Both the position numbers and the translations under genes were made by a program. Shown here in pieces: positions 50,793 to 64,000 of a stretch of DNA of 64,000 nucleotides (position 1 is the first letter of the stretch; every line of letters begins with the position of its first letter). This DNA comes from Leptospira kirschneri serovar Cynopteri str. 3522 CT. GTDB lineage: Bacteria > Spirochaetota > Leptospiria > Leptospirales > Leptospiraceae. A model generated the notes under the pieces. That model worked only from the letters and a program-made list of their open reading frames with translations. It was not told the origin of the DNA and searched no databases. The DNA lies in contig NZ_AHMN02000013.1 in assembly GCF_000243695.2 (NCBI RefSeq), positions 1 through 64,000 of the forward strand, given 5' to 3'.

Positions 50793-52227
50793 TTAAATTT
50801 TTGAAAGTAACTCAGTTTTGTTTTTAAATCGTTTTGCAGAGATGTCATCAGACAAAATGGATTTGTTTCGAGCAAGGGCGGGAACTGGAAGTTTATTTCC
50901 ATTTTTAGCCGCTCTTTTGATCCCTTTTTTCAATTCGGATTTCATATCATACAAGAAAACTTCAAAATCCACTTGCATCGTATGTCTTGCAGATGTTACA
51001 TAACGTCTTTTCATTTTGGATTCATATTTTTCAATTGATTGATTCATTTTTTCTTCAGATGGAAATTCATAGTTTCCGACCAGATATTCAGAAATCCATT
51101 TTCCTTGAAACTCAGATAAAGGAGCAATTGGTCCAAGAGGTTGAAATAACCCTACAAAAAAAAGATTTTTAAATTCTGGTTTCACCATTCTATGAAATAG
51201 AGGCAGATGATTGTCTTTTGCTGAAAGGAAGTTTTCGTCAAAAAACGGAAATTTTACGTCATAACCGGTGCAATAGATGACTACGTCTATTTCTTCTTCA
51301 CTGCCGTCTACAAATTTCACCTTATTGCCGTTATACGACTCTATGTTTGGTTTTGGAATTATATCCCCCCTGCCTAATCGAACGAGAATATCCTGCGAAA
51401 TTGTAAAGTGAGCAGCTCCTGGCTTATGATCTGGCTTTTGAAGAACCGAAATCTTCAACATTTCCTACTCCTAGTTTTAATGCAAATTTTATGATAAAAC
51501 TTTTTAACCAAAATGGAGTATGAACAGGAAAGAGCGTAGCAATTTTATCTAGGGGTTTTCCAAAGAGATAGTTGGGAATAATATAAGCTCCTCTTCTTGC
51601 GGCTAGAAAAACTTTGGATGAAACTCCTGGCCGGCAGAGTTCGACTGCAATATCCATAGCGCTGTTTCCCATTCCGAGAATCACAACACGTTTTCCAGTT
51701 AATTCTATTGGCTTATTTGGATCTATATATGAATGAGAATGAATGATATCTCCCGTAAATTTTCCCGGAAAATCCGGCTTGGGCCATCTTTGAGACCAGT
51801 GATGCCCATTGGATACTATGAGTACATCATAATATTTTTGTTTTCCATCTTCAGTTAATATTGACCATGTTCCGTCTTCTTCATGTTTTACGTGAGTTAC
51901 TGGAGTTTTAAAAAAAATATGATCTCGAAATCCGAAATGATTAACGTAATTTATGAAGTATTCTGAGATTTTTTGGTGATCGGGATAAGCGGCGTAAGAA
52001 TTCGGCATCGGATAGTCTTTATATTGCATTTTGTCTTTATGAGTGTTGGTATGCAAAGACTTATAGATGCTACTCATTTTATTATCATTCTTGAATTTCC
52101 AGTTTCCACCGACCTCACTTCCCGCTTCGTAACATTCAAACGGAATTCCTTTATCTTTAAGCGCTTTACATACAGCGATTCCACTGGGACCTGCACCTAT
52201 GACGCATACGGTAGGTAATAAAGACAT
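50793..52227 (-). pseudogene. Flavin-containing monooxygenase with a frameshift
   Basis: The first frame (52227 to about 51424) has FAD-binding CVIGAGPSGIAVCK (about 8-21), the FMO motif FPGKFTGDIIHSHSYIDP (about 172-189) and NADPH-binding GMGNSAMDIA (about 206). The second frame (about 51461 to 50793) continues with LQKPDHKPGAAHF and CTGYDVKFPFF, the C-terminal part of the same enzyme. They meet at about 51446-51450: one G fewer would give EDF-VLQKPDHK in frame. A good GGGGAG site precedes the ATG. It would oxygenate small organic substrates. Decay and sequence error are both possible. Confidence 0.82.
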
Positions 52228-52521
52228 TTCTCCCCTAATTCTATAAATGATAAGTAGTTAAGATATATGATAAATGTTTTGAAATTATAATATAGTCAAT
52301 GAAAAAGTTTCGAGTAAAATATATGACCATTTATGATTACTTAATACTTGTGGAATTAAGATAAGATTATTATGGATTGTTCCTTGGGTAATATTTGCGT
52401 AAATTATAATATTTATAAACACCTGTGAGTTTCTATTCCTGTATAATAATATGTTATGAATTTTGACACAAATAAAATTTATTTTGAGAAAGATTAAATT
52501 TTGCAACCTTATGAAGATGAT
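52228..52521. other. AT-rich upstream region of the FMO gene
   Basis: Very AT-rich. It should hold the FMO promoter on the minus strand. No operator is recognised. Confidence 0.35.
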
Positions 52522-52624
52522 TAGAGTTGTTGAAAAATGAATTCTCCATCTATTTTTGTTTTATGAAAACGGTTGATGGGCGTAGTTTTGTTAATCACCA
52601 CCATAGAATTTTTCAAAAACTCTA
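52522..52624. repeat. ~103-bp terminal-inverted-repeat element, copy E
   Basis: It starts TAGAGTTGTTGAAAAATG and ends AATTTTTCAAAAACTCTA around a diverged centre (GTTTTATGAAAACGGTTGATGG). Together with copy C it forms the most diverged sub-group. The rest of the gap to 52885 is AT-rich and empty. Confidence 0.75.
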
Positions 52625-52885
52625 ATACTACTCTCTATAAAACTGAGTGCAGTTAATTTTTATTCTACAGCCCTATTTAAACGCAAAATGCGGATGTATT
52701 TTATTATATAGTTTTAAATGGTAAAAAATTTAGATTGAGATAAATAAGAATTTCTTAAATTTTAGAAATGTTATAGAGAAGATTGAAAATTTCATCTTCT
52801 TTGTTTTGGAATACAAAACCAAATTAAAAAACTAGAATTGAAAAACATTTTCAAAACAAAATATTATAAAAATATAAATATATTT

Positions 52886-53335
52886 TTAACTAGGATTGAT
52901 TGTTACTTCAGATTTGATTGAATTTGCGATAAAACAATTTTTATGAGCTTTTTCGCGAAGACCAATTAACGTATCTAAGTCCGGAATTTTATCACCTTCG
53001 AAAGTTACTTTAGGGTGAAGTTCTATTTTAGTGACTACCATTTTTCCTTCTTCGTTTTTTTCTAAAGTTGCAATTGTATTATCTTCGTAATCGGAAACAA
53101 TGAACCTACTTTTTGAAGCGATTGCAAGGAAGGTCAAAAAATGACAACTACATACAGAAGAAGCTAATAATTCTTCCGGGTTTGTATGTTCTGCTTTTCC
53201 GTAAGTTTCCGGTGTGGATGAACCATGTAATTTTTGACCTCCTTCGTACCTAATTGAATGAGTTCTATCGTAGGAATCGTATTTAAAATCTTCGGGTCCT
53301 TTTTTCCAAGACAAACTGATTTTATGTTTGGACAT
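52886..53335 (-). CDS. OsmC-family peroxiredoxin-like protein
   Basis: The start is the ATG of MSKHKISL (53335), with GAGGAAA upstream; a longer frame begins 23 codons earlier without a clear site. The 149-residue protein has the two OsmC cysteines, in LASSVCSCHFLTFLAI (about 78) and AHKNCFIANSIKSEV (about 132). The family reduces organic hydroperoxides with thiols. TNPEELLASS before the first cysteine is a family hallmark. Single gene. Confidence 0.86.
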   Translation of the reverse strand: MSKHKISLSWKKGPEDFKYDSYDRTHSIRYEGGQKLHGSSTPETYGKAEHTNPEELLASSVCSCHFLTFLAIASKSRFIVSDYEDNTIATLEKNEEGKMVVTKIELHPKVTFEGDKIPDLDTLIGLREKAHKNCFIANSIKSEVTINPS

Positions 53336-54386
53336 TTTGTTTTCCTCATGGCGTAATTTTAAGTTTGAATTTAAGATTTTAATATCAATCTTAAAACTTC
53401 TCAAGTAGGATTCTAATTCAGAATTTTATAATAAAATATCTACTACTCGAACGCATGAAAAATAGTACCAAGTATTAACGGCTGTATTTGCGGGAAAACA
53501 GTGGTACTTAAGAAATGTCACAAATTCGAGATTTACGGCATTTTAGAGCAGGATCAAAACATTCAAATTTTTGAAACAATCTAACTCAAGTATTCTATTT
53601 ATACATCCGAGTAGTAAATTTAACCTCTAAACTAAGATTTGATTCAAATTTACGGTACTTTATCATATAGAGTTGGTAAAAAATCTCAAGAAACACTTTT
53701 TATTTTTGAATATTTTTAAAATCTATAAGTATTGATATAAATTCGATACTCAGAAATTTTTTCATAAAAGTTCGTTTTTATGAAAAAATAAAGCGTGGAA
53801 TTTTTGGCGATTCAAAACCAGATTCTGCAACGTTTGTAAAATCTATTTCCGTATAAAATCGTTATTTTCCCACCATCCTTTATTAAAAACTCTCTTTATA
53901 GAGGTTCTCTAAAACGATCAAAGTTTATATTCAACCGTCGGAATTTTTTGCAATTGAATATCATATTCATTTTTTCGAAATACACTTTCGAAAGTTTTTA
54001 GAAAAAATAAAAAATACTGAAAAATTCATACACTGATAAAGGTTATGATTGTAAAGATATGGAATGAAGATTCAAAAAATATACTGTTTGTACAGAAAGA
54101 GATCTTTGTTGTTTACTACAAAAAATAAATTTGATTGTCGTTTTTAATTTTTTTATTAAACGGTTTGGAAATTGGTTCTGTTTTAAGAGATGTTTGCGTT
54201 TTGTGTAGAGATTATCTTAAAGATGATTTTTAATTTTGTGTATGAATTGTTAATAATCTAAAGTATGTTTCTGAGATAATTGATAGTTGTTTCAGAAATT
54301 TTGATAAAATGAATATTTAATGTACTTCATAATCCAGGTTTTTAGAAAAACCATTGATTTTTCAAAGTACGTAACACTATTAGTCT
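53336..54386. other. 1-kb AT-rich gap with a strong hairpin
   Basis: No gene is supported. TTTTTTCATAAAA (53757-53769) and its exact complement TTTTATGAAAAAA (53776-53788) enclose a 6-nt loop, a 13-bp perfect stem without GC pairs beyond one. I see no repeat family shared with other gaps. The MCP 2 promoter should lie at the right end. Confidence 0.45.
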
Positions 54387-55976
54387 ATGCCCTTAAAAAA
54401 AGAACAAAAGAAAACTGATGAAGAAATCATCGCTTCGGGTCCCGCCTATATTAACTGGATTCGATTTGGATTGATTTTGCTTTTTTATATTTCAATTTTA
54501 ATTAATTGGAAACGGACCAACTCAATTCAAAATATTTTATATTTGAGCGGTACGACCGCTATGTTTTTTAATTTTATCTATAGTTTTTATAAAATTCGAA
54601 AAACAGGTAGTATATCTCATACTCTCAGCAAAGCGTTTCTTATGATGGATGTTTTCGTTCAGTTGTTAGTTATGGTGGGTGCTACTATGGACCATCCCGA
54701 TTTTACCACTGGTGTGGTGAAAAGTCCTATCTTATACGGGATCAGTTATTTATATATAGTTTCCTCCGGGCTTTTGTTGACTCCTAACTTCGTACTTTGG
54801 ATCGGATTTTTGTCGGGAGGAGCACAGGCTTTGGCGATTTTTACCGCGACACGATACGGTTTGATTTTGACGGAACAAAAGAAACTTGCCAATTCGTTGG
54901 GTTATGCTTCTGTTTCAGAACAAATTACAAAAATTTTATTCGTATTTGCCTGTGCTCTAATCGTTAGAATCCTTGTAAAACTGTTTATGCGATTGAGAGA
55001 AAATTCTAAGTATAGACAGGAAGCATTAGAAAAATCTCATAAACTAATTGCTCAAAGAAGTTCTAAAATGAAGGAATCCGCGCAATATCTAAAGGATTCT
55101 TCCAAGAATTTAAAGAATTTTATGGATGATTTTTCTGTTTTAGTTTCTACACAAGCTTCTTCTTTTGAAGAGATTAGCTCCACAGTGGAACAATTCCAAT
55201 CTCAAACTGAAAATTCTTCGTATAACGTAAAAAATCAGTTTAAAAATATTGAAAGTTTAATCCTTCATAGCAATAATTTGAAATCGATTATAGAAAAAAT
55301 TTCTAACTTCAACCAAACCTTAGACCAAAGTATGGATAAGGTTCGTAAGTCTGGGACGATGGTCACTAAGTTTGTAGAAGAGTTGTCTGGTTCTCTTTCT
55401 TCTTTGGGTGATTCTTTTAGAAGTGTGGGAGAAGTGAATCGAATCATGTCCGAGGTCGCAGATAGAACCAATTTACTTTCTTTGAATGCGTCTATTGAAG
55501 CTGCTAGAGCCGGAGAGGCTGGTAGGGGTTTTGCGGTTGTTGCACAAGAAGTTTCTAAATTGGCGGAAAGTAGTGCTGGAAATGCAGATTTAATTTCAAA
55601 AATCATTCGAGACTCTTCCAATCATGTGCAAATGGGTCGAGAGTCTGCTGAAACTACTGCAGGGCATGTAAAAGAGCAGGATACTTTAATTCAAGATTTG
55701 TTTGTTCGATTTGATGAATTCTCGAATTTATTCTATGAACAGAGGAAAATCAATTCCGAATTCTTTTCTACTTTAGATCATTTGCGTTCTTTGTCTTCGG
55801 AGATCGAACTTGCTTCTTCCGAACAAAAGACAGGTTTACAAGGAATCGTAGAAGCGATTTCTTTACTCCAAAATTCTATGGAATCTTTAGTTACGAAAAG
55901 TGAAAATTTAAGTGTGGTCGTCAGAGAATTGGAAACACAATCAGATACACTTATTCTTGCGGAAACAAACACCTAA
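54387..55976 (+). CDS. Methyl-accepting chemotaxis protein 2
   Basis: The 529-residue protein has the same build as the MCP at 44.4 kb: about six hydrophobic segments (25-200) with little periplasmic loop, then a cytoplasmic signalling domain with the tip [39 protein letters not shown] (about 358-396). The two are recent enough relatives to share the ligand-free sensor design, but differ in detail. It may sense a membrane or cytoplasmic cue. ATG follows an AT-rich leader. Confidence 0.88.
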   Translation: MPLKKEQKKTDEEIIASGPAYINWIRFGLILLFYISILINWKRTNSIQNILYLSGTTAMFFNFIYSFYKIRKTGSISHTLSKAFLMMDVFVQLLVMVGATMDHPDFTTGVVKSPILYGISYLYIVSSGLLLTPNFVLWIGFLSGGAQALAIFTATRYGLILTEQKKLANSLGYASVSEQITKILFVFACALIVRILVKLFMRLRENSKYRQEALEKSHKLIAQRSSKMKESAQYLKDSSKNLKNFMDDFSVLVSTQASSFEEISSTVEQFQSQTENSSYNVKNQFKNIESLILHSNNLKSIIEKISNFNQTLDQSMDKVRKSGTMVTKFVEELSGSLSSLGDSFRSVGEVNRIMSEVADRTNLLSLNASIEAARAGEAGRGFAVVAQEVSKLAESSAGNADLISKIIRDSSNHVQMGRESAETTAGHVKEQDTLIQDLFVRFDEFSNLFYEQRKINSEFFSTLDHLRSLSSEIELASSEQKTGLQGIVEAISLLQNSMESLVTKSENLSVVVRELETQSDTLILAETNT

Positions 55977-56100
55977 CTCACGTTATTTTATAAAAGCTCC
56001 TTTGGAAAAATTCAGTCTTACTCTCAAAAATTTTTTTAAGATGAATGATTTTTTGATTCAAATTTGATCCGTTCCACTCTTTGCGAGAACCGTAGTAGGT

Positions 56101-56625
56101 ATGGGCGCTTTATTACTAAACTCTGATCATGAAATTAGTTCTACACTTCAAAAAAATCCTTCCGAAACGGTTACTCTTTTGATTCCGGAAAATACTTGGC
56201 TTCTTTTTTCCGAAAAAGATGTAAAGCTGCTTACTAAAAAAATTCCTGCACTTTTAAAAATTTATGGGAAATATATTTCTTCTTCGGAACGTCTTGGCAA
56301 AAAAGCGGACAGAACTTTGTATCAATCCAGTCCGGGTAAATCAAAAATGAAACGAATAAGCGTTCGTGTTCCTTCTGCAAGTTGGACTCTTTTGGGAACG
56401 TTGGCTCAAGCTCATGGTGTGTCTAGGTGTTATCTTTTTAATTATCTTTTGAAGTTGGAAGCCCTCGGGGTCGGTGATTCTATTTTGAATACGGTTCGGG
56501 CGGGAGTTCCCACGTTTCACTGGTCTTACAGTTATATCCTACACTTAGATCTGCTAAACAATCGAGTCATCCGAAAACTACACTGTGAACCAGAATCTTA
56601 TTTTTACGCCTTAGACCTAGAATGA
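56101..56625 (+). CDS. DUF1564-family protein (Leptospira-type)
   Basis: The 174-residue protein resembles the DUF1564 family, which I know mainly from Leptospira. Features: [34 protein letters not shown] (about 26-59), the basic [38 protein letters not shown] (about 80-117) that may be a ribbon-helix-helix-like DNA-binding segment, and [12 protein letters not shown] near the end. Its role is unknown. It lies 125 bp after MCP 2 on the same strand and could be cotranscribed. Confidence 0.72.
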   Translation: MGALLLNSDHEISSTLQKNPSETVTLLIPENTWLLFSEKDVKLLTKKIPALLKIYGKYISSSERLGKKADRTLYQSSPGKSKMKRISVRVPSASWTLLGTLAQAHGVSRCYLFNYLLKLEALGVGDSILNTVRAGVPTFHWSYSYILHLDLLNNRVIRKLHCEPESYFYALDLE

Positions 56626-56859
56626 TTTTCAACATAAAATCATTGTTTGGTGATTGCCATCAAATTTAGAAATTCCCAGATCTTCGAACTGGATCAATGC
56701 AAGTGAATACTGATTTCTCACATTAACTGAGAATTGAATCATAGGTTATCGAAATTTTACTTCCAAGTAGCGATTTGTGCGCAAATACAAAGTAACCGAT
56801 TAATGTAGCTCTCAGTAGGATAACTTCGTGGAGTTCCACGTATTGTATGATTTATAATT

Positions 56860-57058
56860 TTAACGTGAAAGGGATCGATGCGAAAGTAACTCAGCAGAAC
56901 GCTTTTTATGAATCGCATTCTATAATAAATTGCATACAGGAAACATGATACAATAATCGTCTTTAGTTGCAATTTATTGACCAGAGCTAAAGAGCCCGGT
57001 CCGGCTGCCTGCGGCAAGCCGGATTCGCCCCGATTTTCTTATGTCGAACTCACGTTAA
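56860..57058. repeat. GGGATCGATGCG-family repeat, copy 4
   Basis: It begins TTAACGTGAAAGGGATCGATGCG, includes GCAATTTATTGACCAGAGCTAAAGAGCCCGG and a GC hairpin (CCGGCTGCCTGCGGCAAGCCGG), and ends CTTATGTCGAACTCACGTTAA, an inverted match to its own left end. It is the best preserved copy and gives the ends of the family. The rest of 56626-57377 is AT-rich and has one more GTGAGTTCCCACA-like motif near 57092. Confidence 0.75.
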
Positions 57059-57251
57059 TTTTAACATTCTTTTGTTCTGATCATTTCTGTATGAGTTCCC
57101 ACATTTTTGTGAAACTACGCTGTCTACTTTTATTGACGCCTGACAGACTTTTGGGCGCGATTATATAAAACCGAGTAATAATAGAAATTTTATAAAAGAT
57201 TTAAAAACGGTAATCGTTTTCCATGAAAAATTGTCTATGTTTGTCTTATGA

Positions 57252-58379
<1,128 letters not shown>

Positions 58380-58406
58380 TTTCATCTAAAATTCATTTGC
58401 AAAGGA

Positions 58407-58437
58407 AACCCGGTGGAGTTTATCTTCCGGGTTTTTT
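58407..58437 (+). terminator. Intrinsic terminator after ilvC
   Basis: AACCCGG (58407-58413) pairs with CCGGGTT (58427-58433), and six T follow. The hairpin lies 28 bp after the ilvC stop codon. The shape is that of a factor-independent terminator. Confidence 0.85.
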
Positions 58438-58478
58438 ATTTTTTCTCGATTCAACGATTGAAATGGAAAAAGTTTCAA

Positions 58479-58657
58479 TTAACGTGAATTTCTGTATAAG
58501 GAATCCATGGTTCATTTTTCTAAAAAAAGTTGTGATCTTGATTCCTAAAATGTGGGAACTACTGCAAATCACGATTTTACGAACGAATCCTAAAATTGTA
58601 GTAACTATTACTTTTTAGAAAATTCTTTCTCGTTTTCTTATGTCGAGTTCATGTTAA
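58479..58657. repeat. Inverted-end GGAACTAC element 1
   Basis: The left end TTAACGTGAATTTCTGTATAAG and the right end CTTATGTCGAGTTCATGTTAA are imperfect inverted repeats. The 179-bp interior has GTGGGAACTACTGC and other copies of the core. It directly abuts element 2. Confidence 0.7.
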
Positions 58658-59093
58658 TTAACGCGAGTTTGGTGTAAGGAATCTGTTTCCTAAAGTTTGT
58701 TTTACCTGAAAAAATGTATGTAGGAACTCTTACAAAACCTTGAAATTGCCGTAAAAAATAAAATGTAGGAACTACCACATGTCTATATTTTACGGTTAGA
58801 TTTTGAAAATGTAGGGATTCATACAATTTTCAATCACGAAAAATGGATATTTAAGCCCGTAATGCGACTTAATCTGTAGGAACTCTCACAAATCGTGGAT
58901 TTGTAATAGTTCTCACATCATTTTACAGACAAACCTAAATTTTGTGGAAGTTCCCGCACTTGAATACGACAAATTCAAGTTTTATAAAACTTCTATTCAA
59001 TTGTGGTAGTTCCCACATTTAAAGAATCGATCTATAAAGTTTAGATTTCAACTTTTTTCAGAATCTGGATTTCTTATGCCGAACTCATGTTAA
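58658..59093. repeat. Inverted-end GGAACTAC element 2
   Basis: The left end TTAACGCGAGTTTGGTGTAAGG and the right end CTTATGCCGAACTCATGTTAA match in inverted order. The 436-bp interior has at least six GTAGGAACTAC or GTGGTAGTTCCCAC copies. It shares internal sequence (AATGCGACTTAATCTGTAGG, CGATCTATAAAGTTTAGATTTC) with the cluster at 47.9-48.3 kb. Confidence 0.7.
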
Positions 59094-59149
59094 AATAAGA
59101 GTTTTTGTAATTTCAAGTTATACACTGAGTTCTTACACACGTGATAGAA

Positions 59150-59638
59150 TTAGTCTTGTAGATTCGCGTTCCGCCTTCTAATTTGTCGATCTCGGTGATC
59201 GCGATAGAATTTGGGCATAAGTTCATCCGGAAGACAACTGTCATGATCCGGCCTCTGAGACCAAAAATGAATCAAATCTCTTCCAAACAAGATATTTAGA
59301 ACTTTATGATACTCTGAAATGATCTTCTTTTCTTCTTCGGACTCAAGATCACAAGCTCTATATTTCATCGCCAAACTACCAAGTCGATCTTCAAGTTGAT
59401 CAATTCTTTGTAAAGTTTTAGGATTCGCTTCTTGGTATTCGCTATTTAATTTTTCACAAAGTAATTTCTCAGCTTTTTGAAAACATATTTCATCAGTTTC
59501 AAAAACTTGGGTTTCCTCCGTTTCTGTATGTAAATCAACCATATCACAGTAAATTACTGTAAATGAATTTCCTATGATTTCTAAATTCCAAAACTTCAAA
59601 GGATCATTTTTGGAAACAAGATAATAAATTTTAAACAT
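59150..59638 (-). CDS. WGR-like domain protein
   Basis: I assign this 162-residue protein by pattern. Residues about 10-65 (DPLKFWNLEIIGNSFTVIYCDMVD, then F-E-T-D-E and QKAEKLLCEKLNSEYQEA) follow the WGR domain layout: KFWEIxxxGxxxxxxxG, a turn, then AxxxAxKLxxxKxxxGY. The WGR triplet itself is replaced. The second half (about 80-162) is helical, with RYTACDLESEEEKKIISEYHKVLN-like charge. WGR domains bind nucleic acid or partner proteins in other systems. Role unknown; 196 bp divergent from the caspase gene. Confidence 0.5.
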   Translation of the reverse strand: MFKIYYLVSKNDPLKFWNLEIIGNSFTVIYCDMVDLHTETEETQVFETDEICFQKAEKLLCEKLNSEYQEANPKTLQRIDQLEDRLGSLAMKYRACDLESEEEKKIISEYHKVLNILFGRDLIHFWSQRPDHDSCLPDELMPKFYRDHRDRQIRRRNANLQD

Positions 59639-59834
59639 AAGAAACGGCCTTATCTTTACCTCACAAAGAGTCTAACCTTAAGTATATCCTTTTCGGTTCC
59701 AATTCGGCCAAATAAATTTTGGATAATTCTTTCTTAAATTTAAGAGTCTCGATTCTTAACTTAAAAAAATAATGACAAAAGGATTTCTTTTGTTACCTTG
59801 ATTCCATTCTAAATGAATCCTTAGGAGGCCAGAT

Positions 59835-61457
<1,623 letters not shown>

Positions 61458-61486
61458 AGTATCATATTTCGTTTTTCGATGAAATG

Positions 61487-61515
61487 AAAAAGCCCGCAGA
61501 GCAGCGGGCTTTTTG
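61487..61515 (+). terminator. Intrinsic terminator after the caspase-like gene, bidirectional
   Basis: AAAAAGCCCGC (61487-61497) pairs with GCGGGCTTTTT (61504-61514). The A-run and T-run flank a GC-rich 6-bp core, so it can end transcripts from both strands. It lies 30 bp after the stop. Confidence 0.92.
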
Positions 61516-61518
61516 TTT

Positions 61519-61610
61519 TAAAATTAATTCTTGATCCATTTCCGTTGTATTGAAATAGACAATTGAAGCAATTTTGTGAATCTTCACTATGGAGTTTTTC
61601 AACAACTCTA
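61519..61610. repeat. ~103-bp terminal-inverted-repeat element, copy F (left end truncated)
   Basis: It matches copies A and B from TTAATTCTTGATCCATTTCC to the right end TTTTTCAACAACTCTA. The left ~11 bp are lost at the terminator. Its right end is 2 bp from the stop codon of the next small gene. Confidence 0.75.
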
Positions 61611-61612
61611 AT

Positions 61613-61819
61613 TTAGTCTTTCAAAAAGTTTTTCCATTCGTTGGATCTAAATCTACGTTTGCGGATTTCCTTTAATTTTTTCATCTGATTTGTATTGAGA
61701 AGATTTCCTGCCTTTAAACCGGCTTCTGGAAGAATGGTATTGTTGATTAGGTTTGCTACCGTTTTGTTGATTGAAAGAAAGGAACTTTTTAGATCCGGGT
61801 CCATTTCTGGATAAAACAT
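61613..61819 (-). CDS. Small conserved-looking hypothetical protein, 68 residues
   Basis: I do not recognise the product, but the gene is supported by a strong GGAGG ribosome site (complement of 61825-61829) 5 nt before the ATG. The protein is soluble and charged, with a helical middle ([19 protein letters not shown]) and a basic tail ([20 protein letters not shown]). Its stop abuts repeat copy F. It may bind nucleic acid, but nothing further can be said. Confidence 0.5.
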   Translation of the reverse strand: MFYPEMDPDLKSSFLSINKTVANLINNTILPEAGLKAGNLLNTNQMKKLKEIRKRRFRSNEWKNFLKD

Positions 61820-61906
61820 ATGCGCCTCCGTGCGACTTTCTGGTTTGGTTTTAAGTTTTGTTTTTTATCAGGAATCCCGCTTGTTCTCATCCTTGAGAAA
61901 GCAATT

Positions 61907-61942
<36 letters not shown>

Positions 61943-61997
61943 CCTTGAGTATTTTTTTCTTGTACTAATTTTCTCAAAACGATAAAATTGCAAAAAA

Positions 61998-62230
61998 ATG
62001 CAGATCCGAATGATCAATAATACGGGTAAAAGGATTGGAAGATTCGTCGCTTACGAATATGGCACGGATTTATTCGGTTACGTATACGTGGATAAGATCA
62101 AAGGTAAGGATCGAGGTAAATTAGTTTCGCGTTGGGTAATGCCGGATCTAGGATCATTAGTTCGTTTATTGGATTTTGAAATTTATAAACGAGAGAATGA
62201 ACACTACGAAAATATAAGTTCCGTTATTGG

Positions 62231-62234
<4 letters not shown>
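61998..62234 (+). CDS. Small hypothetical protein upstream of the MutS-like gene, 78 residues
   Basis: A 78-residue frame that ends in an ATGA overlap with the MutS-like gene, which supports it as translated and coupled. The composition is beta-like and basic ([34 protein letters not shown]). The ATG has no clear ribosome site. No family is recognised. Confidence 0.5.

Positions 62235-64000
<1,766 letters not shown>

Overview
The window is a low-GC (roughly one third G+C, judged by eye) bacterial chromosome segment that looks like Leptospira, probably a pathogenic-clade species. Supporting signs are spirochaete-style lipoproteins with loose lipoboxes, a DUF1564-type protein, a 7TM-DISM/AraC receptor, two membrane MCPs of the same build, frequent TTG and GTG starts, and intergenic spaces filled with short dispersed repeats. 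The species call is inference. About 45 genes are supported, most in short runs of one to six genes. I saw no rRNA, tRNA, CRISPR array, prophage or intact transposase.

Layout. 1-5.3 kb: repeat-rich left edge, purT, a FecR-domain lipoprotein and a 7TM-DISM/AraC receptor, all on the minus strand. 5.8-15.7 kb: an SbtA-type bicarbonate transporter, then an outer-membrane barrel protein joined to a six-gene operon resembling hydrogenase-4/formate hydrogenlyase. In this complex the [NiFe]-ligand cysteines and all four proximal-cluster cysteines are replaced, while two ferredoxin clusters and the ion-pump subunits are kept (an energy-converting hydrogenase-related, or Ehr, complex). 15.9-19.3 kb: a very AT-rich pair (squalene/phytoene-synthase-like protein and a P-loop kinase-like protein), a single receiver domain, and a protein with a carbonic-anhydrase-like CxDxR...H...C signature. 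19.3-32.2 kb: a 156-bp tandem repeat, a GH18 protein, fructosamine kinase, an ABC-2 exporter pair with pyrD, a metzincin lipoprotein, a frameshifted sixA, hpt and a Kef antiporter. 32.5-47.5 kb: a fused glycerol-3-phosphate dehydrogenase/acyltransferase, lipoproteins, a sugar epimerase and glycosyltransferase, folE, acs, a BtuF-like protein, an AraC-Ogt fusion, an MCP and MTA phosphorylase. 48.5-64 kb: a membrane hydrolase and PhoD pair, a frameshifted flavin monooxygenase, OsmC, a second MCP, DUF1564, ilvC, a WGR-like protein, a secreted caspase-like protein, and a membrane-anchored MutS-like ATPase cut by the window end.

Most likely undescribed system. The porin and Ehr-like operon keeps a complex I-type ion-translocating membrane arm, but its hydrogenase-like core has lost its metal sites. 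It sits just downstream of a bicarbonate transporter and within about 2 kb of a carbonic-anhydrase-like protein. A role in ion-coupled or inorganic-carbon physiology is a hypothesis only.

Repeats. Three non-coding families recur: (i) a ~103-bp element with imperfect terminal inverted repeats (six copies), four of which abut or supply a stop codon; (ii) a ~170-240-bp element carrying a GGGATCGATGCG-type core (four copies); (iii) segments rich in the core GTRGGAACTAC, often bounded by inverted TTAACRTGAGTTCGGCATAAG-like ends. Two genes (sixA and an FMO-type monooxygenase) carry single frameshifts that are either real decay or sequencing errors.
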